From positions 1-64,000 of the forward strand of contig NZ_QPEP01000011.1 in NCBI RefSeq assembly GCF_003577475.1: a stretch of DNA of 64,000 bases, in the 5' to 3' direction. The notes below the pieces were generated by a model. It ran no database searches, was not told the origin of the DNA, and saw only the letters and a list, made by a program, of their open reading frames with translations. This stretch comes from Salinibius halmophilus (GTDB lineage: Bacteria > Pseudomonadota > Gammaproteobacteria > Pseudomonadales > Natronospirillaceae). A program made the translations under genes and the position numbers. This document shows positions 15,910 through 23,455 of the stretch, in pieces (the stretch's first letter is position 1; each line of letters opens with the position of its first letter).

Positions 15910-16191
15910 ATGGCTTACGTAATTGTTGAAGGTAATGTAAAAAATCCTGAGATATTGGCGCAATATAGCCAGCAAGCAGCGGCAACATTAGCAAAGTTTA
16001 GTGGCAAGTTTATCGCTAAAGGCGCTGCAGAAGCACTGCATGGGAAGGCTGAATTTGCCATTCGTGCAGTCATCGAGTTTGCCTCTGTTCAAGCGGCAAA
16101 GAATTGGTACTTTAGCCCCGAGTATCAGGCGCTAAATGAATTGCGGGAGCTAGGTATGGAAAGCCGTTTTGTGGTGACTGAAGCTATTTGA
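15910..16191 (+). CDS. DUF1330 family protein
   Basis: A 93-aa ferredoxin-like dimeric alpha/beta-barrel protein. It begins YVIVEGNVKNPEILAQYSQQA and contains AAKNWYFSPEYQALNELR, both typical of DUF1330 (the domain matches YSSPEYQ-type segments). The family has no settled activity. Likely the target of the divergent LysR regulator. Confidence 0.88.
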   Translation: MAYVIVEGNVKNPEILAQYSQQAAATLAKFSGKFIAKGAAEALHGKAEFAIRAVIEFASVQAAKNWYFSPEYQALNELRELGMESRFVVTEAI

Positions 16192-16515
16192 CACAGTTCC
16201 TGCGTCGGATCAGCTTCAGGAATTGTTCTGCTAAATGATGAGTGTTCAGACACTCGCTACCAGTATATTTTGCGCACATTACGCCTAATGAATACTAATG
16301 CGCTGGGGCGTGAGCTTTCAGACAATATGACAAGAGGTGTCTCCCACCGAGTAATGTATGGGTAGGGCGCTAAAGTGGTTGTCCTTCGATAATCATTAGC
16401 ATTATTTGCCTCTAGCTTGGGCAACTGCAGGCCTAGCCGGTACACTGGCTTGGCGCTCATTGCTGATTTTTTTCGGCGTTGGTTTATCCGTGAGGGCTTA
16501 AAATGAGGGCAAATA
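16192..16515 (+). promoter_or_regulatory. upstream region of the MFS gene with Fur-like box
   Basis: Positions 16388-16406 (GATAATCATTAGCATTATT) match the 19-base Fur consensus at 15 positions. TTGTCC at 16379-16384 and an A/T-rich hexamer near 16402 could be -35 and -10 elements with the box between them, the usual position for Fur repression. A second possible promoter (TTGGGC, 18 bases, TACACT) lies downstream near 16420-16450. No gene was found in the stretch. Confidence 0.5.
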
Positions 16516-17724
16516 ATGGATTTCAATCGCGCTAGCACAGCTGTGTCGGGTTTCAACAAATGGGTTGGTTGGTGGCTCCTGCTCGTCGTATTTATTAGTG
16601 GTTTTTTCTTTCGCTTCGCGCCATCTACGTTGTCTTTGAGTATGCAACAAGAGTTAAACCTTAGTGCCACGGCACTTGGGTTGGTTGCCTCTATGCATTT
16701 TTGGATATACACCTTTATGCAAGTGCCTTCAGGTGCTCTCGCCGATAAATTCGGCACTCGCAACAGTGCCTTACTTGGCGGCGGTGTGACGACGGCGGGC
16801 GCGCTTTGTTTTGGTTTGGCGAGTAACTTGCCTTGGTTATTGGCAGGTACGGCGCTCATGGGGTTGGGGTTGGCAGCCATATTTGTGGCGCTCATGCGTT
16901 ACAACACACAGTGGTTTTCTCGCCATACTCTCGTGCTGAGTGCCACTATGTTATTTGCCGCGCTGGGCAGCGTGATTGCCCAAAGCCCTACTGCGCAGCT
17001 ACTTATTTGGTTCAGCTGGCGCGAAATTGTGCTGTTTTTCACGGTGCTGATTCTCATCGCCAGCTTACTAATGGTTAGGTTTTTAACCGCTGGCCCGCCT
17101 GCGCAACAACGCGTGGCGCAAGGTGATAACTGGGCAGTACTAAAAAATAAGCAGATATGGCTATTGTTTGTATGCGTGGCAGCCACGAATGGTACGTTAT
17201 ACGCGTTCTTAGGATTGTGGGCGATACCCCTTATTGTGGATGGTTTTCAGGTGTCGGCAACGCTTGCGGCGCAATATTCCACCACGGCCCTCATTGTGTA
17301 TGGGCTTGGGTCGCTATTGTGGGGCTGGGTGGGCGAGCGAGTGGGTGCGCACAAGCCAGTTATACTGGCAACGGCAGTGCTGGCTGCCGTGACTTGGGCT
17401 GTACTGACTTATAGTAACTGGTCGCTCGGTTGGCCGGGCATGGCATTATTCTTATTACTGGGGTTATCTGGTGGGCCAGTGGGGGTGATTTTTGCTGCCG
17501 CTAAAGATGCCGCACCACCACAAAATGTGGGGTTCGCAATTGCGTTGGTGAACATGGGGGCGTTTTTAATTGCTGCCATCGTGCAAACTGGCATGGGCGT
17601 GATACTAGATGTAACCTCGCCAACGCCGCAACTAGGTGATTATCAGCTTGCACTCCAGTTACCTTTTTTCGTTAGTGTTTTGGGTGTAGCCGCCGCGTTG
17701 ATGCTGCCAGGTCGTTCAAGTTAG
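16516..17724 (+). CDS. MFS transporter
   Basis: A 402-aa major facilitator protein with about twelve hydrophobic spans. After the first span the loop ADKFGTRNS (about residues 75-83) is the GxxxDRxGR-like signature between helices 2 and 3, and WGWVGERVGAHKP is the matching loop in the second half. The N-terminal half contains FFFRFAPSTLSLSMQQEL. The Fur-like box upstream suggests an iron-linked substrate such as a siderophore or heme product, but this is inferred only from that site. Confidence 0.85.
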   Translation: MDFNRASTAVSGFNKWVGWWLLLVVFISGFFFRFAPSTLSLSMQQELNLSATALGLVASMHFWIYTFMQVPSGALADKFGTRNSALLGGGVTTAGALCFGLASNLPWLLAGTALMGLGLAAIFVALMRYNTQWFSRHTLVLSATMLFAALGSVIAQSPTAQLLIWFSWREIVLFFTVLILIASLLMVRFLTAGPPAQQRVAQGDNWAVLKNKQIWLLFVCVAATNGTLYAFLGLWAIPLIVDGFQVSATLAAQYSTTALIVYGLGSLLWGWVGERVGAHKPVILATAVLAAVTWAVLTYSNWSLGWPGMALFLLLGLSGGPVGVIFAAAKDAAPPQNVGFAIALVNMGAFLIAAIVQTGMGVILDVTSPTPQLGDYQLALQLPFFVSVLGVAAALMLPGRSS

Positions 17725-17866
17725 AAGCTCTGAACGATCAATATAATGATTCTTTGGCGTAAAAATCGGCTGCGCCTGCATAGTTCAAAGTCATTAAATA
17801 TTCGGTTGATTCGACAATGTGCAGGGTAGTGATAGACTGCCAAAGTAATCTATTAACGAGCGTTAC

Positions 17867-18000
17867 ATGACCGATCAAAGTCGCGTTGAACCCATAACTG
17901 ACAATGTGGTTGCAACACTAGTCGCAAAAATCACTGAGGCATTACCGAGCACTTAAACGACTTCCTCGCCTTCAGTGAGCAGCTACTTAAAGCTGAATAA
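17867..18000 (+). pseudogene. small frameshifted ORF upstream of hipB
   Basis: An ATG at 17867 opens MTDQSRVEPITDNVVATLVA and then stops at 17954-17956 after 29 codons. One base deletion repaired near 17946 would continue the frame as EHLNDFLAFSEQLLKAE to a TAA at 17998-18000, giving an amphipathic 44-aa protein. Both parts share the same helical character. Family unknown; the joined sequence slightly resembles the N-terminal helix of UbiK-type proteins, but too weakly to assign. The surrounding 17725-18176 gap otherwise holds the hip operators. Confidence 0.35.
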
Positions 18001-18009
18001 CTCAGAAGG

Positions 18010-18137
18010 TCATTTAAATGATCTTTTCCTCCATTTTTATTATGAAAGAATCAATTAGTTGATTGTTTTGCGCAGAAAGAGTCACTATAATGATTCAAAA
18101 GCGAACATTTTTAGCTTTTCAGTCATTATAATGATTC
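18010..18137 (+). promoter_or_regulatory. hipBST control region with palindromic operators
   Basis: Perfect palindromes TCATTTAAATGA (18010-18021) and TCATTATAATGA (18124-18135) and a one-mismatch copy TCACTATAATGA (18083-18094) lie upstream of hipB; another near-copy, TCAATATAATGA, is at 17738-17749. The sequence TATAAT inside them is a consensus -10 hexamer. TTGTTT at 18063-18068 stands 17 bases before TATAAT at 18086-18091, giving a good sigma-70 promoter that HipB bound to the palindrome would block. Autorepression by HipB is the family norm. Confidence 0.6.
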
Positions 18138-18176
18138 CTTCCTACATCGATCTCTTCAATCCTAAGTGGGGGCAGC

Positions 18177-18482
18177 GTGGAAATTAAAAATGCATCAAAA
18201 ACGCTAGTGGAAACCCTTAATGCAGCGCTTGGCATAGCGGACAATATCGACAAGGCTTGCAGTCAAATGACCCAAGTACCGGTGCCTTTATCTGAGCTGC
18301 CAGAAGAGATTAATCGCCGGTTAAATGAATATGACCTCACACTCAAGCTGCTGTCTGAGCAGTCTGGTGTGGCGGTAAACTCGGTAAGGCGGGCGATCAC
18401 CAATCCAGAAAGCATGCGCTTGGCAACACTTCAAAAAGTGATAGAGCCGCTGGGGTTAAGTTTATGTTTCGAAAAGCAGTAG
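18177..18482 (+). CDS. hipB: HipB-like antitoxin/repressor of HipBST
   Basis: A 101-aa protein with a GTG start preceded by a G-rich site. The Cro/C1-type HTH lies at about residues 55-80 (LTLKLLSEQSGVAVNSVRRAITNPE) and is followed by LATLQKVIEPLGLSLCFE, the typical HipB end. An N-terminal extension of about 45 residues precedes the HTH. It binds operator DNA as a dimer and partners HipS-HipT. The stop overlaps the hipS start by 19 bp, so the three genes are one coupled operon. Confidence 0.85.
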   Translation: MEIKNASKTLVETLNAALGIADNIDKACSQMTQVPVPLSELPEEINRRLNEYDLTLKLLSEQSGVAVNSVRRAITNPESMRLATLQKVIEPLGLSLCFEKQ

Positions 18483-18772
18483 TACGGATGGCAGGTAAAA
18501 CCGCTGGCTATTTGTATCGATTGGATACGGGGTACCGCTTTGAATATGTGCCCGGTTATGCCTACGCCGGTGTGTCGCTCAGCCTGCCGGTGCGAGATGA
18601 TCCTTACGAATGGGATGAGCTGCCGCCAGCGTTCGCCGCATTAGCGCCGGAAGGATGGATTCAAAAAAGAATCGCCATGCAAGAAAAAATTGATGAGAAC
18701 GACGCATTCGAAATGTTGTGCCGCTTTGGGCAAGACCTCATTGGTGCTGTCGAGATAGAAGGTGTGGAATGA
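18464..18772 (+). CDS. hipS: HipS-like antitoxin (HipA N-subdomain protein)
   Basis: A 102-aa protein matching the N-subdomain 1 of HipA: KAVVRMAGKTAGYLYRLDTGYRFEY, then SLSLPVRDDPYEWDELPPAFAALAPEGW and a C-terminal RFGQDLIGAVEIE. In three-part HipBST systems this domain is a separate protein that acts as the antitoxin of HipT. The start at 18464 gives the full domain; an in-frame ATG at 18488 is an alternative. The stop overlaps the hipT start (ATGA). Confidence 0.85.
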   Translation: MFRKAVVRMAGKTAGYLYRLDTGYRFEYVPGYAYAGVSLSLPVRDDPYEWDELPPAFAALAPEGWIQKRIAMQEKIDENDAFEMLCRFGQDLIGAVEIEGVE

Positions 18773-19773
18773 GCCAATCATTTTGCAAAATTACATTAAA
18801 GCCCTTGTCGTCTGAACCAGAGCAAAAGCTTGGTTACACTCGTGAAGGACTAAAAGCTTTATTCGACACGAGTGCCGTTAACCCAGTGATGGCCATGACA
18901 CGTGCGGATTTTATGCAGGGTTTTAAAGCCTCACAAAACCGCATGTCTATTTCAGGTGTGCAACCCAAGCGTTCTGCGGTACTAAATGGCAATGCGCTTG
19001 CGATGACGGATACTGGCGGTCAGTACATCATAAAACCATCGCCAGAGGAGTATCCGAACCTGGCGGAAGTAGAGCATGCCTGCATGGCAATGACTCAGGC
19101 TCTTAGTCGCGGTGGTCGGCTAACGGTTGCCAAACATGGCTTGTTTGAACTCAGTGACGGCGAGCTTGTTTACGTCACCCGCCGGTTCGACCGCCTCGCA
19201 GACGGAACCAAGTTACAGCAAGAGCAATTAGATGCGGCCATGGGCGTCGTTGATAAGTACGATGAAAATGTTTCATATGAAAGAATCGGGCGGTTTATTC
19301 AGAAAAACGTTTCGGTACCACTGCCTGCGTTAATGGCATTCTACGAGCAGGTGATTATTTCTTTTATGCTAGGCAACGACGACTTGCACATTCGCAACCT
19401 TGGCATTCAGGTTGATTTGAGCACCGGTAAGGCAACAGGGTTAACCCCTGCGTACGATATTGTTGCTTCTAGCTTATATACCAACGGGGCCAGCTACATT
19501 GCTTTGCCCCTAACGATTGAAGATGAAATCGACCAGCAAGGCACAACTCCAGGCATGGCCGAATACGGTTACTATACCGGTAAAGATTTTATCGACTTAG
19601 GCACAGGGGTTGGTTTAAGCGGAACCGTTGCTGCACGTACGTTAAAGCGTATCGTTGACAACGTACCCAGCGCGAAAATTTTGCTGGAACGGTCATTCAT
19701 GCCAGAGGAAAAGAAACAGGCGCTGTGCGAAATCCTAGATGAGCGGGTAGTGATGTTAAGCAAAGGTGTTTGA
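18769..19773 (+). CDS. hipT: HipT-like serine/threonine kinase toxin
   Basis: A 334-aa HipA-fold kinase lacking the N-subdomain, which HipS supplies. Key sites are SIS-GVQPKRSAVL at residues 60-73 (the SxS autophosphorylation motif of HipT), YIIKPS with lysine 89, the catalytic loop LGNDDLHIRNLG (201-212) and the metal-binding AYDIVAS (228-234). Its E. coli O127 homologue phosphorylates tryptophanyl-tRNA synthetase; the same target is likely but not shown. All catalytic residues are intact. It lies about 100 bp upstream of recC. Confidence 0.88.
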   Translation: MSQSFCKITLKPLSSEPEQKLGYTREGLKALFDTSAVNPVMAMTRADFMQGFKASQNRMSISGVQPKRSAVLNGNALAMTDTGGQYIIKPSPEEYPNLAEVEHACMAMTQALSRGGRLTVAKHGLFELSDGELVYVTRRFDRLADGTKLQQEQLDAAMGVVDKYDENVSYERIGRFIQKNVSVPLPALMAFYEQVIISFMLGNDDLHIRNLGIQVDLSTGKATGLTPAYDIVASSLYTNGASYIALPLTIEDEIDQQGTTPGMAEYGYYTGKDFIDLGTGVGLSGTVAARTLKRIVDNVPSAKILLERSFMPEEKKQALCEILDERVVMLSKGV

Positions 19774-19878
19774 TCTACTCAAGCCAAGCAGCGGCAAACT
19801 AATGACGCCCGCCGGCATCTTCGCTAACCTGTCACATCAGACTCCACTTTTTCAGTGCTCGCTAAAGGACATCCAAGC

Positions 19879-22800
19879 ATGCTGCAGCCTGGTTTTGCCA
19901 TTATTCATAGTAATCAACTTGAGCAGTTGCGTGAGCTGCTGGTTAGCTGGATGCAGTCGCATCCGTTGCCGGTGCTGGCGCAGGAAGAAATTCTGGTGCA
20001 GTCCAATGGTATTGCCCAGTGGCTGAAAATGGCGCTGGCCGATGATGCCCATCAGGGCATTGCCGCTGGGTTACAGGTGGACTTACCCAACAAGTTTGTT
20101 TGGCGGCTTTATCGGGCGGTGCTGGGTGAGAATATTCCCAAAAGTTTGCCATACGATAAGCAAAACCTCGCTTGGCGCATTCAGCGCTTGCTCCCCTCGT
20201 TAACCAGCCCGGTGTATCAACCCATTCAAAGTTATTTGGCCGGTGATGAAGACCAGCGCCGCGCCTATGAACTCGCCCAGCGCTTGGCTGATTTATACGA
20301 CCAGTATCAGGTGTATCGTGCCGATTGGCTGCAATTGTGGAGTGCTAATTTAGGTGGTGAGGTTGATCAAATTCGCCGCAATAACAACACCCTTACCGAG
20401 GTGCCACCAGAACAACGCTGGCAACCTGCGTTGTGGCGTGCCTTGCGCGAAGACATGGAAGCTAAGGCTGCGCCAAGCCAGTTTTCTAGCCGTGCCGATG
20501 TGCACCAGCTAGCGCTCAATGGTTTGGCCGCCGGTGAGTTTAAGCACCCTGAGTTGCTGCCCGAGCGGGTCATTGTATTTGGTATTTCTACCTTGCCAGC
20601 ACAAACCATTGAGCTACTAGCCGAGCTAGGGCAGCACCGGCAAGTGTTGCTGGCGGTGCTCAACCCTTGCCAGCACTTTTGGGGTGATATCACCTTGCTG
20701 CAAGACGAAATTCGCCGCCAGCAAAAACGTCAGCAGCGCAAACCTGGGCTGCCAGAAGAAATTGAGATCGACGATCTGCACCTACACGCACCGCCGTTGC
20801 TGGCTGCCTTAGGCAAGCAAGCGCGCGACTACATTAGCTTGCTCGATGAGTTTGATGAGCCCGAGCGCTACCGCGAGTGGTTTAATGGCCGTATCGACCT
20901 GTTTAATGCACCAGATGGTGAGCATATGCTGGCGCAGCTGCAAACCGATATTCTTGAGCTGAACCCTGTAACCCAGCGCGCCGCGTTAGCTGGCGATACC
21001 AGTGTGAGTTTTCATATTGCCCACAGCCGCCAGCGCGAAGTGGAAGTGCTGCAAGACCAGCTCATTGCCGACTTCGCCGCTGAGCCAAGCCTAAACCCGC
21101 GTGATTGCATTGTGATGGTGCCAGATATCGCCAAGTACGCGCCGCTCATTCAAGCCAGCTTTGGCCGGATCGACAAACAAGACCCGCGCTATTTGCCATT
21201 CGATTTGGCCGACCAAAAAGCGCGCGGCGAGCAGCCGCTGTTGTTGGCTTTAGAATACTTATTAAATTTGCCCGAGCAGCGCCTAACCGTCAGCGAAGTG
21301 CTCGACCTTATTGAAGTACCAGCGGTGGCCAACCGCTTTGGCATGAACCTAGATGCCATTGGCGCGGTGCGCAGCTGGTTACTAGAAGCCGGTGCCCGCT
21401 GGGGGCTAGATGGCGAGCAACGCCAGCAGCTGGATATGCCGGCCATGGCCGATGCCTTCAGTTTTGCCTATGCCGTAAAACGCCTGCTGTTGGGCTATGC
21501 CATGAGCGATGACCAGGCCTGGCAGAATGTGCTGCCGTTTGACAACTTGGGCGGCTTGGCGGCCGCTGAGCTTGGGCCCATCCTCACCCTGATTGAGCAG
21601 CTTAAAGTGTGGCTGGATACGCTTAATGGCGGTGAGCGCTCGCCCGAGCAGTGGCAGGAATTGATGGTGAAAGACAACGGCCTGTTGCGCCGCTTTTTTG
21701 CCGCCGAAGAAGACGATGAAAGCCGCTTAATTCTCACTCTACAAAATGCCGCGCAGCAGGTGTTAGATGCCTGCCAAGCTGGACATTTTGAAGAGCCGAT
21801 TAGCTTATTGGTGTGGCGCGAAGCCTGGCTTAATGGGGTCGACCAAGCCGGGCTTAGCCAGAAGTTTTTAGGCGGCTCGATTACCTTTTCTACCTTGCTG
21901 CCAATGCGGGCCGTGCCGTTTAAGCGGGTATATTTGCTGGGGATGGGCGATGAAGATTACCCCCGCCAGCAACCGCGTGATGACTTCGACTTAATGGCCA
22001 ACGACTATCGCCCCGGTGACCGTAGCCGGCGAGATGACGACCGCTATCTATTTTTAGAAGCCATGCTTAGCGCCCGCGATAGCTTCTATATTAGCTGGGT
22101 AGGGCGCAGCATTTTAGATAACACCGAAAAGCCCGCCTCGGTGCTGGTGAATCAGCTACGTGATGTGATCAGCCTGGGCTGGGGCGAAGAGGCCTTGGCT
22201 AGCTTAACTTATGTGTACCCAATGCAGCCGTTTTCTAAGCGCTATCTCAGTGGTGATCTGGCAACCTATGCTAGTGAGTGGTTACAAACTCATGCAGCAG
22301 AGCAGCTAGAATCCAGCTCGCTGGCAGATGAGCAGCTTAGCGAGTTAGAGTTATCTATCAGCGATGTGGGCCGCTTCTTGCGCTGCCCAGCCGACTTCTA
22401 TTTAGCCAAACGCTTTAACGTGTTTCGCCCAGACGACCTAGACGCCACCGACGACGATGAGCCATTTATTATTGATGGCCTAAGCAAATATCAGTTTAGC
22501 CAGCATGTATTTGAGCAAGTACTGGCAGGCTCTAACATCGGCACCCAGCTCGACCGCCTGCAGCAACAAGCGTTATTACCAGTACAAGCCGCCGGTGAGC
22601 TGTTTCGCAAAGAGCTTGGCCGTGAAATGACTGTGGTGATGAAACGCCTAGAAGGCCTAAGCGAGGCACCACCAAGGCGTCGTGCCCAACCGCTAGAAAT
22701 TAACCTGCACGACCCCGCCACCGGCCTGCACGTGCAAGACTGGTTAGAAGATATTTACCTACTAGGTGATGAGTCCACTAGCCGCCCAGTGCAGTTTGTT

Positions 22801-23247
22801 GTGCGCAGTGGCGCCGTGCTCGATAAAGGCCAGCCCAAGTTTTATATGCTGCTAAACGCCTACTTGCGCCAGTTATTCGCCAACGCCCACGGCGTGCCCT
22901 TGGTCACTCATGTACTCGGACTAGATGCCGGTTATTGGCTCACGCCGGTACCGGCCACACTGGCCAAAGCGCAAATTTGCAATTGGCTAGGCTGGCTTGC
23001 CAAAGGCCTACAGCAACCGCTGCCATGCGAGCTGCGCACCGGCTTGGTATGGCTCACTACCGAAGCGCCCGGCAAAGCCCAAGGTGAATACGAAGGCGGC
23101 TACAACAGCACCGGCGCCGTTGCAAAAAGCCTAGGCCTGCAACGCTATTTCCCTGATTTTAACCAGCTATTTGGCGGCGACTTCGAACAACTCGCCGAGC
23201 AGCTCTACGGCCCACTACTAAGCGCCGACTGGCAGGAGAAGCAATAA
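19879..23247 (+). CDS. recC: exodeoxyribonuclease V gamma subunit RecC
   Basis: The 1122-aa protein has the same length as E. coli RecC and begins FAIIHSNQLEQLRELLVSWM. SNGIAQWLKM at residues 43-52 and the later ITFSTLLPMRAVPFKRVYLLGM are typical RecC segments. The inactive helicase and nuclease domains of RecC hold the Chi-scanning tunnel of RecBCD. The start at 19879 is chosen because AAAGGAC lies upstream and residues before it do not fit the family. It is the first gene of the recC-recB-recD group. Repeats separate it from recB. Confidence 0.95.
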   Translation: MLQPGFAIIHSNQLEQLRELLVSWMQSHPLPVLAQEEILVQSNGIAQWLKMALADDAHQGIAAGLQVDLPNKFVWRLYRAVLGENIPKSLPYDKQNLAWRIQRLLPSLTSPVYQPIQSYLAGDEDQRRAYELAQRLADLYDQYQVYRADWLQLWSANLGGEVDQIRRNNNTLTEVPPEQRWQPALWRALREDMEAKAAPSQFSSRADVHQLALNGLAAGEFKHPELLPERVIVFGISTLPAQTIELLAELGQHRQVLLAVLNPCQHFWGDITLLQDEIRRQQKRQQRKPGLPEEIEIDDLHLHAPPLLAALGKQARDYISLLDEFDEPERYREWFNGRIDLFNAPDGEHMLAQLQTDILELNPVTQRAALAGDTSVSFHIAHSRQREVEVLQDQLIADFAAEPSLNPRDCIVMVPDIAKYAPLIQASFGRIDKQDPRYLPFDLADQKARGEQPLLLALEYLLNLPEQRLTVSEVLDLIEVPAVANRFGMNLDAIGAVRSWLLEAGARWGLDGEQRQQLDMPAMADAFSFAYAVKRLLLGYAMSDDQAWQNVLPFDNLGGLAAAELGPILTLIEQLKVWLDTLNGGERSPEQWQELMVKDNGLLRRFFAAEEDDESRLILTLQNAAQQVLDACQAGHFEEPISLLVWREAWLNGVDQAGLSQKFLGGSITFSTLLPMRAVPFKRVYLLGMGDEDYPRQQPRDDFDLMANDYRPGDRSRRDDDRYLFLEAMLSARDSFYISWVGRSILDNTEKPASVLVNQLRDVISLGWGEEALASLTYVYPMQPFSKRYLSGDLATYASEWLQTHAAEQLESSSLADEQLSELELSISDVGRFLRCPADFYLAKRFNVFRPDDLDATDDDEPFIIDGLSKYQFSQHVFEQVLAGSNIGTQLDRLQQQALLPVQAAGELFRKELGREMTVVMKRLEGLSEAPPRRRAQPLEINLHDPATGLHVQDWLEDIYLLGDESTSRPVQFVVRSGAVLDKGQPKFYMLLNAYLRQLFANAHGVPLVTHVLGLDAGYWLTPVPATLAKAQICNWLGWLAKGLQQPLPCELRTGLVWLTTEAPGKAQGEYEGGYNSTGAVAKSLGLQRYFPDFNQLFGGDFEQLAEQLYGPLLSADWQEKQ

Positions 23248-23277
23248 TGTTATCGTCATTGCCAAACGCCACCAGCA

Positions 23278-23412
23278 CGTCATTCCCGCGCAGGCGGGAA
23301 TCTAGTTATCGAACCAACGTGTATCGCCGAGATAATTTGTTTCCCAAACCTTCGGTTGGTAAAACCTACGCCGCTTCGTCATTCCCGAGTGCTTTTGTCG
23401 GGAATCCAGTTG
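23278..23412. repeat. dispersed CATTCCCG hairpin repeats between recC and recB
   Basis: ATTCCCGCGCAGGCGGGAAT (23282-23301) and ATTCCCG-AGTGCTTTTGT-CGGGAAT (23381-23405) are two hairpins in direct orientation, each preceded by CGTC. They match the dRS3-type ATTCCC(N)GGGAAT repeats widespread in proteobacteria. A smaller hairpin (CCAAACC-TTC-GGTTGG) lies between them. The 208-bp gap interrupts an otherwise tightly packed locus and may stabilise or end part of the recC transcript. Confidence 0.75.
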
Positions 23413-23455
23413 CAAGTATCAAAATCGGTTACCACGCATACCAATGGGGTTGTTA

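Noticed and set aside
16257-16895. Minus-strand frame of 212 codons over the MFS promoter and 5' end
   Set aside because: Mostly antisense to MFS coding sequence, with no ribosome-binding site and no family resemblance.
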